Origin: Massilia soli
GTDB lineage: Bacteria; Pseudomonadota; Gammaproteobacteria; Burkholderiales; Burkholderiaceae_D
NCBI RefSeq assembly: GCF_016809835.1
Contig: NZ_JAFBIL020000003.1
Location: 372,001-436,000 of the forward strand
DNA length: 64,000 nt
Direction: 5' to 3'
Shown here one piece after another: positions 1 to 8,640 of this stretch (position 1 is its first letter; the number at the start of each line of letters is the position of its first letter). The notes below the pieces were generated by a model. That model was not told the origin of the DNA. It saw only the letters and a program-made list of their open reading frames with translations, and ran no database searches. The position numbers and the translations under genes are program-made.

Positions 1-10
1 CCGGTGATGC

Positions 11-526
11 TTAGTTGTACTGGACGGTCGCGACCAGGGTGCCCGAGTACAGGCCTGCCGCCTGCGCCGCGCCGACGGTCAGCACGCCGCCGACATAGAC
101 CGACTGGGCGCCGCCGGTCAGGGTGCCGGTCGCAGCGTTGCCGCTGGTTGCGTTTGCGCCAGTCAGGTCGCTGATGGTGGTGAAGGTCATGCTGTTGGCG
201 CCCGACGTCAAGGTGGTCGGAGCCAGCGCGATCGAATACGTCGCGCCTGTTTCACCGGCGACGTCGAACTTTGCCGCGGTGGTGGTGCTTGCCATCTCGA
301 CGACGCCCGTCGAAGACCGGACGCCACTGGTGCTGATGGTGACGGAACCGCCTGCACCGACTCCAAACTTGCCGAAAGCCAAGTCTTCCACCTTGGTAAT
401 CGTGATTGGCTGCATGATTGTGGCAGAGGTGTTTGCCGTGGCATCAGCTGCCAGTGCCGACGGGGTGATCGCCACAGCTGCGACGGCGATGGCGAGTTTG
501 AGTGTAGTGCGGAATTGCTTGGTCAT
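11..526 (-). CDS. DUF4402 domain secreted protein
   Basis: 171-residue protein with a clear N-terminal signal peptide (basic MTKQFRTTLK, hydrophobic AIAVAAVAI, cleavage near SALAADA). The rest is Ala/Thr/Gly/Ser-rich beta-type sequence with the spaced hydrophobic pattern of DUF4402 proteins: an early 'ITITKVEDLAFGKF' segment, a central 'TFTTISDLTG' and a C-terminal 'GLYSGTLVATVQYN'. DUF4402 proteins are exported, and some are thought to be pilin- or adhesin-like; the actual role is unknown. The start is supported by an AAGGAAGAC ribosome site just upstream on the minus strand. It stands alone here, with no chaperone or usher gene visible in the window. Confidence 0.85.
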   Translation of the reverse strand: MTKQFRTTLKLAIAVAAVAITPSALAADATANTSATIMQPITITKVEDLAFGKFGVGAGGSVTISTSGVRSSTGVVEMASTTTAAKFDVAGETGATYSIALAPTTLTSGANSMTFTTISDLTGANATSGNAATGTLTGGAQSVYVGGVLTVGAAQAAGLYSGTLVATVQYN

Positions 527-913
527 GATGTGTCTTCCTTCAGGCGTTTATTTTCGCCGGCGCCGGTATGGCGCAAGCTCCTTTGAATCCGGTTGGCAAT
601 CCTTACAGGTGTTGCCATCCTTCAACTTGCTATTTTGCGATGGCATCATAACAAGCTTTCTCCTACGCATTACTTATATTTATGGTATTTAACAAAAAAT
701 GACATTTTGTTGCGTAAACGCTGTCGCCGCCCCCGCGCCAATGGTTATCGGCGGGTAAGAAAGGCGGCGCATGGACTGTTGACGGCAGCACCCGCCAGTT
801 CCGCTTGCGCTAGATCAGGTAAACGACAGGCAGGGCTAAAGTTCGATGGAGACGATGGCAAGCGCGCAAGCGCAGACCTGCTGCGGGGCAGCGGAGGTAT
901 CGGCCGCGACCGG
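527..913. other. Intergenic region upstream of the DUF4402 gene
   Basis: About 390 bases with no credible gene. The part near 650-715 is AT-rich compared with its surroundings and probably carries the promoter of the DUF4402 gene, but I cannot pick a convincing -35/-10 pair. Open frames across it have no ribosome site and unnatural composition. Confidence 0.4.
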
Positions 914-1042
914 TCAAGCCCGGTCGACAGTGGCGAAGTGCGGCGTGATAACGGTCGGCTTAAGCGGTTCGTGCCTGTCCTTGCACGCGGCAAGCGACAG
1001 CAGGCAGGCGAGGGCGCCGATAGCCTTGAGGCAACGGATCAT
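914..1042 (-). CDS. Small predicted lipoprotein (42 aa)
   Basis: Minus-strand ATG at 1042, preceded by AAGGAGA about six bases upstream, opens a 42-codon frame ending in TGA at 914-916. The protein starts MIRCLKAIGALACLLSLAAC: a basic start, a hydrophobic stretch and a lipobox LSLAAC with the lipidated Cys at residue 20. A 22-residue polar tail rich in Lys, His, Pro and Thr follows. This matches a lipoprotein processed by signal peptidase II, and Lys after the Cys favours the outer membrane. The length resembles entericidin-type small lipoproteins, but the tail is not recognisable. It is followed by no obvious partner gene. Confidence 0.6.
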   Translation of the reverse strand: MIRCLKAIGALACLLSLAACKDRHEPLKPTVITPHFATVDRA

Positions 1043-1217
1043 GGGACTCTCCTTTACCATTTCATCATAATGCGTTTTGGGTAAATACGCTGCGCTACGC
1101 GCGTCTTTACGCTATGAAAATCGGGCACTTCGATCTGGTTGGCACCATTGATCCGTGATAAATTCTCCCGCAGCAAGAGCGCACAGCGCCTGCCTTTCAC
1201 GAACACGGAGACCATGC

Positions 1218-3047
1218 ATGCCAGTTAGCACCCGTCGCGCCGCGAAGATTACCCTCGCGCTTGTCACCTCATTCCTTCTTGCCTCCAGCGCGCTTGCCCA
1301 GGGAGCGCCGTCGGCAGCCCCGGCGGCCGTTGAAGCCGCCGCCCAGCAACGCAACCCGGCCTTCGATGCCTGGGCTGACAAATTCGCCGCCGGCTGGGTA
1401 CGCCTGTCGCCCGAGCGCGCGACGTCGTCGCAATACTTCAGCGGCGCCGAGCAGCAGGCGCTCGACCGCCAGTTGTCGCCCCAGACCAAGGCGCAGCGCC
1501 TGAAATACGTGGCGATGGCGCGCAACGGCATCACCCGCCTCGACCGCTTCCTGGCGGGCAAACTCGAGGACACCCAGCGCATTTCCGCGCAAACCATGCG
1601 CTGGTCGCTGGCCAACAGCATCGCCAACGAGCCATTCGAAGACCACGCGTTCGTATTCTCGCAGTTCAGCGGCGCGCATATCTCGCTGGTCACCTTCATG
1701 ACCGAGACCCATCCGATCCGCAACGCGGCCGACGTCGACAGCTATCTCGCGCGCCTCGCGCAAGTGGGCACCCGGCTCGACGAAGCGACCGCGCGCGCGC
1801 GCAGCGCCAGCGAGCGCAAGCTGATCCCGCCGCGCTTCATCCTGGAACGCGCGCAAGGGCAGGTCGACGCCTTCCTGAAGCCGGCGCCCGAGCAGAACGT
1901 GCTGGTCACCTCGCTGGCCGAGCGCAGCGCCAGGCTGGCCGACCTGACCCCGCAGGCGCGCGACGCGGCCATCGCCCGCGCCACCGCGATCGTGGCCGGC
2001 CAGATCCTCCCGGCGTACCAGCGCACGCGCGGCTTCCTCGCCGCGATCCATCCAAAGACGACCGACGCGGCCGGCATCGACCGGCTGCCGAACGGCGCCG
2101 CCGCCTACAGCCAGGCGCTGGCCAACTTCACCGGCACCAAGCTGCAGGCCGCCGAGATCCACCAGATCGGGCTGCGCGAAGTGGCGCGCCTCGAAGCGCA
2201 GATGGACCAGCACCTGCGCGCGCTCGGCTTTACCGAAGGCAGCATCGAAGAACGCATGCGCGCCCTCGACAAGACCTTCCAGCTGCCGCTCGAACCCGAC
2301 CCGCGGCCGGAGATCATCAAGCGCTACAACGCCATGGTGCGCGACGCCGAGCAGCGCTCGACCAAGCTGTTCAACCTGATGCCGAAGGCCCCCGTCGACG
2401 TCCGGCGCGAACCGCCGCTGACCGAAGGCAGCGCCTCGGCGCACTACAGCCTGCCGGCGCCGGATGGCAGCCGTCCCGGCATCTTCTGGGTGCCGCTGCG
2501 CGGTCCGGTGTTCGACATGATCCGCATGCGCAGCCTGGCCTACCACGAAGCCGTGCCGGGCCACCACTTCCAGCTGGCGATCCAGCAGGAACTGCAAGGC
2601 CTGCCGAAGTTCCGCACGATGCGCATTTTCGGCGGCGGCAGCGCCCACGCGGAAGGCTGGGCGCTGTACACCGAGCGCCTTGCGGTGGAAGAGGGCTGGT
2701 ATGAAGGCGACGTGCCGGGCCTGCTCGGCGCGCTCGGCTCGGAACTGTTCCGCGCCCGCCGTCTGGTGGTCGACACCGGCCTGCACAGCAAGGGCTGGAC
2801 GCGCCAGCAAGCGATCGACTACGGCCTCAAGCCATCGGAAGTGGAACGCTACATCGTCTGGCCGGGCCAGGCCAACGCCTACATGCTCGGCATGCTGAGG
2901 ATTCTCGAACTGCGCGACAAGGCCAAGGCCGAGCTTGGACCGAAATTCTCGCTGCCCGGCTTCCACGACGTCGTCCTGCGTTCCGGCTCGGTGCCGATGG
3001 ACGTGCTCGGCAAGCTGATCGACGAATGGATCGCCTCGCAAAAATAA
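1218..3047 (+). CDS. DUF885 family protein
   Basis: 609-residue exported protein. The chosen start (MPVSTRRAAK) has an acGGAG site eight bases upstream and places a signal peptide directly at the N-terminus (ALVTSFLLASSALAQ); the frame stays open further upstream without a ribosome site. The body matches DUF885 proteins, which are predicted metallo-hydrolases. The hallmark YHEAVPGHHFQ (an HExxxxHH-like metal site) lies about residue 455, followed by the conserved 'GGSAHAEGWALYTERLA' and C-terminal 'WPGQANAYMLGMLRI'. Members are often found in periplasmic or secreted fractions and are suspected to act on peptides or esters; the substrate is unknown. A perfect 72-base hairpin follows the stop codon. 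Confidence 0.9.
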   Translation: MPVSTRRAAKITLALVTSFLLASSALAQGAPSAAPAAVEAAAQQRNPAFDAWADKFAAGWVRLSPERATSSQYFSGAEQQALDRQLSPQTKAQRLKYVAMARNGITRLDRFLAGKLEDTQRISAQTMRWSLANSIANEPFEDHAFVFSQFSGAHISLVTFMTETHPIRNAADVDSYLARLAQVGTRLDEATARARSASERKLIPPRFILERAQGQVDAFLKPAPEQNVLVTSLAERSARLADLTPQARDAAIARATAIVAGQILPAYQRTRGFLAAIHPKTTDAAGIDRLPNGAAAYSQALANFTGTKLQAAEIHQIGLREVARLEAQMDQHLRALGFTEGSIEERMRALDKTFQLPLEPDPRPEIIKRYNAMVRDAEQRSTKLFNLMPKAPVDVRREPPLTEGSASAHYSLPAPDGSRPGIFWVPLRGPVFDMIRMRSLAYHEAVPGHHFQLAIQQELQGLPKFRTMRIFGGGSAHAEGWALYTERLAVEEGWYEGDVPGLLGALGSELFRARRLVVDTGLHSKGWTRQQAIDYGLKPSEVERYIVWPGQANAYMLGMLRILELRDKAKAELGPKFSLPGFHDVVLRSGSVPMDVLGKLIDEWIASQK

Positions 3048-3066
3048 GCCTGCGCTAAAACCCAAC

Positions 3067-3138
3067 CGTTCCAAAATCGGGGACAGACCACCATTTTGGA
3101 ATCTTCCAAAATGGTGGTCTGTCCCCGATTTTGGAACG
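3067..3138. repeat. Perfect 35-bp palindromic element, copy 1
   Basis: Two exact 35-base inverted arms (3067-3101 and 3104-3138) around a 2-base centre, containing the core GGGGACAGACCACCATTTT. It begins 19 bases after the DUF885 stop and could fold into a very stable hairpin on either strand, so it may block transcription or protect mRNA 3' ends. A second copy lies at 36213-36280. Such GGGGACAGACCACC elements are, to my knowledge, dispersed in beta-proteobacterial genomes. Confidence 0.9.
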
Positions 3139-3243
3139 TTTCGGGGTTTTCGTCGGCCCAGCCGGGGTTTCGTCGGATTGCCGCCCGCTCGCGCCGGCGG
3201 TCTTGCTAAGCTGTATTCAGGCTAAAACAACCTGGAAACCATC

Positions 3244-4467
3244 ATGATCACTAGTACCCTTTTTATCTTCCGTCTCGCGCTGGTGTGGATGGCGGCGTAT
3301 ATCACGCTTGTCATTCTTATCAACGAGGTGATGGGGCCGGAAATCGATGGCTCGGGCGGCTTCTTCTTTACGCTGGCACTGCTGTTGCTGTTCGTGGTCT
3401 TTAACAGCGCGTTCTCGCACCTGCGGCGCGTGCGCCTGATCGCCGGTAGCGTCGACGCGTTGCACCTGGCTAACCGCCAGCGCCGCCAGATCGAGGTGCC
3501 GTTCGAGGCCGGCATGGTGTTCGATATGGTGGAGGCGGCGATCCGCGAACTGCCCGGCGCCGAAGACATCGAGAGCGCGCGCGACAGCCTCCAGGTGCGC
3601 GCCAAGCTGAAACGCACCGATCCGTGGGACTTGCGCGCCCGTAACAACCAGGTGCTGGTTACCGTCACGCCCAACGGCGACGCCGGCAGCGTGACCGTGA
3701 TCTGCGAGCCGCAGCGCCTGGCCTGGACCGACTGGTTCCTGGTCGATTTCGGCACCAACCTGGAAACCGCCGAGGCGATCAGCCGCGCCGTCTCGCGCCG
3801 CGTGGCCGAACGGCGCCGCATGGAGCAGGTCACGGTGCGCGAGACCGTCACCGAGAAAGAGCTGACGGTGGCCAAGCTGAGCTTGCTGCACGCCCAGGTC
3901 GAGCCGCACTTCCTGTATAACACGCTGGCCAGCGCACAGATCCTGACGCGGAGCGACCCGGCCCGGGCCGACCAGATGCTGGGCAACCTGATCATGTACC
4001 TGCGCCAGTCGATGCCGCGCACCGAGGACCTGCCGTCGACGCTGGGCGAAGAGCTGGCCCGCGCCCGTGCCTATCTCGATATCCTGAAGATCCGCATGGG
4101 TCCCAGCCTGAGCCTGTCGATCGACGTCCCGGATGCGCTGTTGCCGGTGCCGTTCCCGACCATGATGCTGCAAACCCTGGTGGAAAATGCGATCAAGCAC
4201 GGCCTCGAACCGAAGCCGGGCGGCGGCACCGTGTGGATCCTGGCGCGCGCGGCCGAGCAGGGCGTGGCCGTGACGGTGGCTGACGATGGCCGCGGCTTCT
4301 CGGCCGAAGGCGGCGGCACCGGCATCGGCTTGCGCAATGTGCGCGAACGCCTGCGCCTGGCCTATGCCAATGCCGCCTCGTTTGCAATTGTGGCCAACTT
4401 CCCGCACGGCGTGGCGGCGACCATCACGGTGCCATATCCAGCCGCCGCAGGGGTGAAACATGGTTAA
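3244..4467 (+). CDS. LytS/AlgZ-family sensor histidine kinase
   Basis: 407 residues. Two hydrophobic membrane helices lie near residues 5-29 and 40-57, then a cytoplasmic linker, then the His_kinase (PF06580) signature around residue 220: VEPHFLYNTLASAQ, with the phospho-acceptor His. A HATPase domain ends the protein, with an N box (VENAIKHGLEPKPGGG) and a G box (DDGRGFSAEGGGTGIGL). Kinases of this class pair with LytTR response regulators, as here: the next gene overlaps its 3' end by eight bases, implying translational coupling. The sensed signal is unknown. The start codon follows a weak GGAA site. Confidence 0.93.
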   Translation: MITSTLFIFRLALVWMAAYITLVILINEVMGPEIDGSGGFFFTLALLLLFVVFNSAFSHLRRVRLIAGSVDALHLANRQRRQIEVPFEAGMVFDMVEAAIRELPGAEDIESARDSLQVRAKLKRTDPWDLRARNNQVLVTVTPNGDAGSVTVICEPQRLAWTDWFLVDFGTNLETAEAISRAVSRRVAERRRMEQVTVRETVTEKELTVAKLSLLHAQVEPHFLYNTLASAQILTRSDPARADQMLGNLIMYLRQSMPRTEDLPSTLGEELARARAYLDILKIRMGPSLSLSIDVPDALLPVPFPTMMLQTLVENAIKHGLEPKPGGGTVWILARAAEQGVAVTVADDGRGFSAEGGGTGIGLRNVRERLRLAYANAASFAIVANFPHGVAATITVPYPAAAGVKHG

Positions 4468-5227
4468 GTGCGTGGTGGCCGAAGACGAAGCCTTGCTGCG
4501 CGAATCGCTGCTCGGCTTGTTGGCGGAGGTCTGGCCGGAGCTGGAGATCGTGGCCGCCTGCGAAGATGGCGGGGCGGCGCTCGAAGCGATCGCCGAGCAC
4601 CAGCCGGACCTGGCCTTCCTCGACATCCGCATGCCGGGCCTGACCGGGCTGGAGGTGGCCGGCGCGCTGGCCGAGGCCAGCCCCCACACCCGGGTGGTGT
4701 TCGTGACCGCCTATGACCAGTATGCGATCTCGGCCTTCGAGCGCGGGGCCGTCGATTACCTGCTCAAGCCGGTGGCGCGCGAACGCCTGCAGGCCACCGT
4801 CGAGCGCCTGCGCCAGCGCGCCCCGGCCGGCGCCGATCCGGCCCAGCTGGCGGCCTTGCTGCAGCAGCTGGGCAAGGCGCTGCCGGCGGCGTCGCGCCAG
4901 CCGCCGCTGGTGTGGCTGACCGCCAGCTCGGGCGCCGAGACGCGCCTGATCATGGTCGACGATGTGGCCTATTTCCAGTCGGACAGCAAGTACACGGTGG
5001 TGATGACGCAGCAGGGCGAGTCGCTGCTGCGCAAGCCGATCCGCGAATTGCTCGACGTGCTGGACCCGAACATTTTCAAGCAGATCCACCGCTCGACCAT
5101 CGTCAACCTGAAAGCCATCGCATCGGTGGCGCGCGACGAGTCGGGCCGTGGCATCGTCAAGCTGCGTACCCGTCCGGAAACTTTATCCGTCAGCCAGCCG
5201 TTTATGACATTGTTCAAGAATATGTAA
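4460..5227 (+). CDS. LytR/AlgR-family response regulator (LytTR)
   Basis: 255 residues. The N-terminal receiver has the acidic pocket in VVAEDEA, a phospho-acceptor Asp in LAFLDIRMPGLTG and Lys in LLKPVARE. After an Ala/Pro-rich linker comes a C-terminal LytTR DNA-binding domain (YFQSDSKYTVVM, then FKQIHRSTIVNLKAI). It overlaps the upstream kinase gene (shared ATGGTTAA), so the two form an operon and a cognate pair. The downstream pair of secreted His/Lys-rich proteins could be targets, but that is only a guess from position. Confidence 0.94.
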   Translation: MVKCVVAEDEALLRESLLGLLAEVWPELEIVAACEDGGAALEAIAEHQPDLAFLDIRMPGLTGLEVAGALAEASPHTRVVFVTAYDQYAISAFERGAVDYLLKPVARERLQATVERLRQRAPAGADPAQLAALLQQLGKALPAASRQPPLVWLTASSGAETRLIMVDDVAYFQSDSKYTVVMTQQGESLLRKPIRELLDVLDPNIFKQIHRSTIVNLKAIASVARDESGRGIVKLRTRPETLSVSQPFMTLFKNM

Positions 5228-5331
5228 GTTCTGTTACCGACCTGTAAGGCGAGGCGGAAACGCGGTATCGGTCTGCTACCATCGTTTCAACGATTTGGCG
5301 GACACTCCGCCTTCCCCTTCCAGGAGGACTT

Positions 5332-5907
5332 ATGAAAAAGATGCTCATCGGCGCTGTACTGTTGGCCGCGGCGGCTGTCCCGGCAGTGGCGCAGACCCAC
5401 GTTTCCATCAATATCGGCGATCCCGGTTTCTTCGGCATGATCGACAACCGCGGCTATGCGGCGCCGCCGGTGTATGTGCGGCGCCCGGTGGTCATCGAGC
5501 GGGTGCGCTACTACCAGGATCCGATCTACCTGCGGGTGCCGCCGCGCCACCGCCACAACTGGGGCAGCTACTGCCATCGCTACGACGCGTGCGGCGTGCC
5601 GGTGCTGTTCGTGCGCGACGACTGGTACCGCAACACCTACGCACCGCGGGTTCGCCACGACTACCGCGACGGCTACCGCGAGCGTCCGCGCCATGTGGTG
5701 CGCGAAGTGGTCTACCGCGACCGCCCGCAGCGCGTGGTCCAGAAAGTGGTCTACCGCGACCGCCCGCAGCCGGTGGTAGTGCAGAAGGTCGTCTACCGCG
5801 ACGTCCATGCCCGCCACGACCAGCACCATGGCAAGCCCAAGCACCATGGCAAGCCGAAGCACCACGACAAGGGCCACGGCCGCGGCCACGGCCGGGACAA
5901 GGATTAA
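5332..5907 (+). CDS. Secreted basic His/Lys/Arg-rich protein, paralogue 1
   Basis: 191 residues with a textbook signal peptide (MKKMLIGAVLLAAAAVPAVAQ) and a strong AGGAGG site. The mature part has a conserved core (VSINIGDPGFFG, then YLRVPPRHRHNWGSYCHRYDACG with two Cys) shared with the next gene. Then come three copies of a KVVYRDRPQ-type repeat at about residues 120-155 and a tail of HHGKPK and GHGR repeats. The His/Lys tail could bind metals or polyanions. No family function is known to me. It follows the LytTR two-component operon by about 100 bases and is probably transcribed separately. Confidence 0.85.
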   Translation: MKKMLIGAVLLAAAAVPAVAQTHVSINIGDPGFFGMIDNRGYAAPPVYVRRPVVIERVRYYQDPIYLRVPPRHRHNWGSYCHRYDACGVPVLFVRDDWYRNTYAPRVRHDYRDGYRERPRHVVREVVYRDRPQRVVQKVVYRDRPQPVVVQKVVYRDVHARHDQHHGKPKHHGKPKHHDKGHGRGHGRDKD

Positions 5908-6029
5908 TCTCCCGAGGTGTAACTGTTGTTACAGGGGTGCGGTGGCGCACGGAACAGTATGTTGCCTCTGTTAAACTTCAAGCATGGAACCGGGCAATTG
6001 CGCGGTCATAATTCGAAAGAAGAGGCATC

Positions 6030-6470
6030 ATGAAAAAACTGCTCATCGCCGCCACCTTGTGCGCGGCCGCCGTACCGGCGCTGGCCCAGATCGACGTCAA
6101 CATCAACATTGGCGACCCTGGCTTTTATGGCCGAATCAACAGCGTGCCCGACCTGCGCCCGCGCGTCTATGTGACCCAGCCGGTGATCATCGAGCGCCAG
6201 GTGCGCTATGCCGAGCCGGTCTACCTGCGGGTGCCGCCTGGCCACCGCAAGAACTGGCGCAAGCATTGCCACAAGTACGATGCCTGCGGCCAGCAAGTGC
6301 TGTTCGTGCGCGACGACTGGTACACCAACAGCTACGCGCCGCGCGTGCGTGAAAAAGTCGTGTACCGCGAAGTCCACCGCGACCGCGATGACGACCGCGG
6401 CCGTGGCAATGGCAAGCACAAGGACAAGCACCACGGCAAGGACAAGCACCACGGCAAGGACAAGCACTAA
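6030..6470 (+). CDS. Secreted basic His/Lys-rich protein, paralogue 2
   Basis: 146 residues, clearly a shorter paralogue of the preceding gene. It has the same signal peptide type (MKKLLIAATLCAAAVPALAQ), the same VNINIGDPGFYG start of the mature protein, the same VYLRVPPGHRKNW...CHKYDACG core with both Cys, and the same FVRDDWYxNxYAPRVR. It carries only one VVYREV unit and ends in three KDKHHG repeats. AGAGGC lies upstream as a ribosome site. The tandem arrangement shows local duplication followed by divergence of the repeat tails. Confidence 0.84.
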   Translation: MKKLLIAATLCAAAVPALAQIDVNINIGDPGFYGRINSVPDLRPRVYVTQPVIIERQVRYAEPVYLRVPPGHRKNWRKHCHKYDACGQQVLFVRDDWYTNSYAPRVREKVVYREVHRDRDDDRGRGNGKHKDKHHGKDKHHGKDKH

Positions 6471-6535
6471 GGGTCCAGCGAGACCACCGCAGCGCATGCT
6501 AGACTGGTGTTAAATTTACAACCAGGAGAAGCAGA

Positions 6536-7837
6536 TTGCGCGGCGAAATCGTGATTGTCGGCGGTGGGGCTGGTGGGCTGGAGCTCGCCTGCAAGCTGGG
6601 GCGCAAGCTGGGCCCGGCCAAGGTGATGCTGGTCGACAGCCGCCTGTATCATATCTGGAAGCCATCGCTGCATGAGGTGGCGGCCGGCACGCTCGACGTG
6701 CACCAGGAAGGCCTGTCGTACCAGATGTTGGCGCACGATAATGGATTCACCTTCCTGTATGGGGCCATGACCGGCCTTGACACGGCGCACAAATCAATCA
6801 AGGTCGGCCCGATCGCCACCCAGGCCGGCGAACTGGTGTTGCCAGAGCGCGAAGTCGGCTACACCCAGCTGGTGGTGGCCGTGGGCAGCGTCTCCAACTA
6901 TTTCGGCGTGCCCGGCGCCAAAGAACATACGATCTCCCTGAACGCCACCGAGGATGCCGAGCGCTTCCGACTGACGCTGCTCAGGCTGCTCGCCGTCACC
7001 GAAAACCAGAAGGCCGAAGGCGACCGTCCCGGCGGGCTCGATGTCGTCATCATCGGCGGCGGCGCCACCGGCGTCGAACTGGCGGCCGAATTGCGCGAGG
7101 CCAGCTGGGTGTACGCGTCGTACGGATTCCAGCACCTGCAGCCGGCGCGCGACGTGCGCATCACCTTGCTGGAAGGCGCGCCGCGGATCCTGGCGCCGCT
7201 GCCCGAGCGGGTCTCGGCGGCAGCGCTGCGGCTGCTCGGCGAACGCGGCATCACCGTCGTGACCGGCTGCCGGGTCACCGCGATCGATTCGGCCCAGGTC
7301 ACCGACCTCCAGGGCCATACCTACCCGGCCGACCTGTGCGTCTGGGCGGCCGGCATCCGCGCGCCGGAATTCCTGTCGACCCTCGGATTGCCGGTCAATA
7401 AGGGCGGCCAGATCGAGGTCGACGATTGCCTGCGCGTGCGCGGCGTGCCCGATGTGTATGCGATGGGCGATTGCGCCGCCTGCGTCGACGGCGAGGGTAA
7501 GCCGGTGCCGCCGCGCGCCCAGGCGGCCCACCAGCAGGCCGATTATCTGCTCGACCTCTTCGTGCGCGCGGCCAACGGCAAGGAGCCGGCAGGCAAGCCT
7601 TACCGCTACCGCGATTATGGTTCGCTGGTGTCGTTCGGCCAGACCACCACGGTCGGCAGCCTGATGGGATCGCTAAAGGGCTTGAGCTGGTTTGTCGAGG
7701 GCTTCTTCGCCCGCACGATGTATGTCAGCCTGCACCTGATGCATCACCGGGCCGTGCTCGGTTCGGTGCGTACTGGCGTGCTGGCGCTGGCGCGCTTCCT
7801 GATACGGCGGACCACGCCGCTGGTCAAGCTCCACTAA
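6536..7837 (+). CDS. NAD(P)/FAD-dependent oxidoreductase, NDH-2-like
   Basis: 433 residues starting at a TTG codon, with AGGAGAA seven bases upstream. The Rossmann FAD motif IVIVGGGAGGLELACKLG sits at the very N-terminus and a second NAD(P)-binding motif (VVIIGGGATGVELAAEL) near residue 165. VYAMGDCAAC is the C-terminal FAD contact. A C-terminal hydrophobic/amphipathic stretch ('FVEGFFARTMYVSLHLMHHRAVLG') is typical of type II NADH:quinone dehydrogenases, which feed electrons to quinone without pumping protons. It overlaps by 14 bases with the convergent sensor kinase gene. Confidence 0.9.
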   Translation: MRGEIVIVGGGAGGLELACKLGRKLGPAKVMLVDSRLYHIWKPSLHEVAAGTLDVHQEGLSYQMLAHDNGFTFLYGAMTGLDTAHKSIKVGPIATQAGELVLPEREVGYTQLVVAVGSVSNYFGVPGAKEHTISLNATEDAERFRLTLLRLLAVTENQKAEGDRPGGLDVVIIGGGATGVELAAELREASWVYASYGFQHLQPARDVRITLLEGAPRILAPLPERVSAAALRLLGERGITVVTGCRVTAIDSAQVTDLQGHTYPADLCVWAAGIRAPEFLSTLGLPVNKGGQIEVDDCLRVRGVPDVYAMGDCAACVDGEGKPVPPRAQAAHQQADYLLDLFVRAANGKEPAGKPYRYRDYGSLVSFGQTTTVGSLMGSLKGLSWFVEGFFARTMYVSLHLMHHRAVLGSVRTGVLALARFLIRRTTPLVKLH

Positions 7838-8570
7838 GGGCGCTGACCTGCTTCGGCAGGATCACCGTCAGCGCGGCGCCGCTGCGTTCGGCCGGCGCCA
7901 GGCGCAGCGCGCCGCCAAGCCAGGCGGCGCGCTCGCGCAGCAGGCGCAGGCCGTGGCAATTGCCCGGTTCTGCCATGAAGGCCGCGCCCGGACCGATGCC
8001 GTTGTCGCGCACCGTCAGCATCACTTCCTCGTCGTTATCGTCCAGAATCACCTCGACTTCGGTCGCGTTCGCGTGGGCCGCGACATTGCGCAGGCCTTCC
8101 TCGACACAGCGCAGCAGGGCCACGCCCTGTTCGCGGGTGTAGGTCGGGTCTTCGTCGGGCAGGCTGATGCGTGCGAGGATATTGTGCGCGGCATTGAATT
8201 CGGTCACCAGTTCGCGCAGCGCCGCCTTGATGCCGAGGAATTCGAGCTTGTCGTTCCACAGGGCCAGCTGCATGTCGCGGTTGGTGTTGATGATGTTGGC
8301 CAGCAGCTGCTTCATCTGGGCGGCGCGGTCTTGCAGGTTCTTTTCGGCCGGCATCTGCTGGGCCAGCAGCGCCAGGTGCATTGTCAGCGCGGTCATCGAC
8401 GAGCCAAGGTTGTCGTGCAGCTTGCGCGCCAGCAGGCGGCGTTCGTCATCCCAGCACGTGGTCAGGTGGCCCAGCAGCTCGACCAGGTCGGCGTTGCGTC
8501 CGGCCAGGTCCGGCTCGGCCAGCGAATGAGCGGCATGGCTGCCTGCGCGTTGTCTTGACGGTGCTGTCAT
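7824..8570 (-). CDS. NarX-type sensor histidine kinase (HisKA_3)
   Basis: 248 residues if it starts at MTAPSRQRAG; the frame is open for 19 more codons upstream without support. There is no membrane segment, so the protein is soluble. A HisKA_3 dimerisation domain (ERRLLARKLHDNLGSSMTAL, with the phospho-acceptor His) is followed by a HATPase domain with the N box VEEGLRNVAAHANA and a G box (VRDNGIGPG). This class normally pairs with NarL/LuxR-type regulators, but none is adjacent; the next gene upstream in the same direction is a hybrid kinase. The N-terminal 60 residues match no sensor domain I know. Confidence 0.88.
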   Translation of the reverse strand: MTAPSRQRAGSHAAHSLAEPDLAGRNADLVELLGHLTTCWDDERRLLARKLHDNLGSSMTALTMHLALLAQQMPAEKNLQDRAAQMKQLLANIINTNRDMQLALWNDKLEFLGIKAALRELVTEFNAAHNILARISLPDEDPTYTREQGVALLRCVEEGLRNVAAHANATEVEVILDDNDEEVMLTVRDNGIGPGAAFMAEPGNCHGLRLLRERAAWLGGALRLAPAERSGAALTVILPKQVSALSGA

Positions 8571-8640
8571 CGGTCGCCCTGTGATAATGTCAAAAATCAT
8601 ACAGCAGCTTGCACCGGGGCGGCGCAAGCTGCGTCGTCGG

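Noticed and set aside
1269-3074. A 601-codon open frame on the minus strand opposite the DUF885 gene, and similar long antisense frames (for example 18756-21452, 26233-27669, 38442-40562, 49981-51621)
   Set aside because: High GC third positions leave the opposite strand open. Their translations are rich in His, Arg, Gln and Gly without domains, they lack ribosome sites, and the sense strand encodes recognised proteins.
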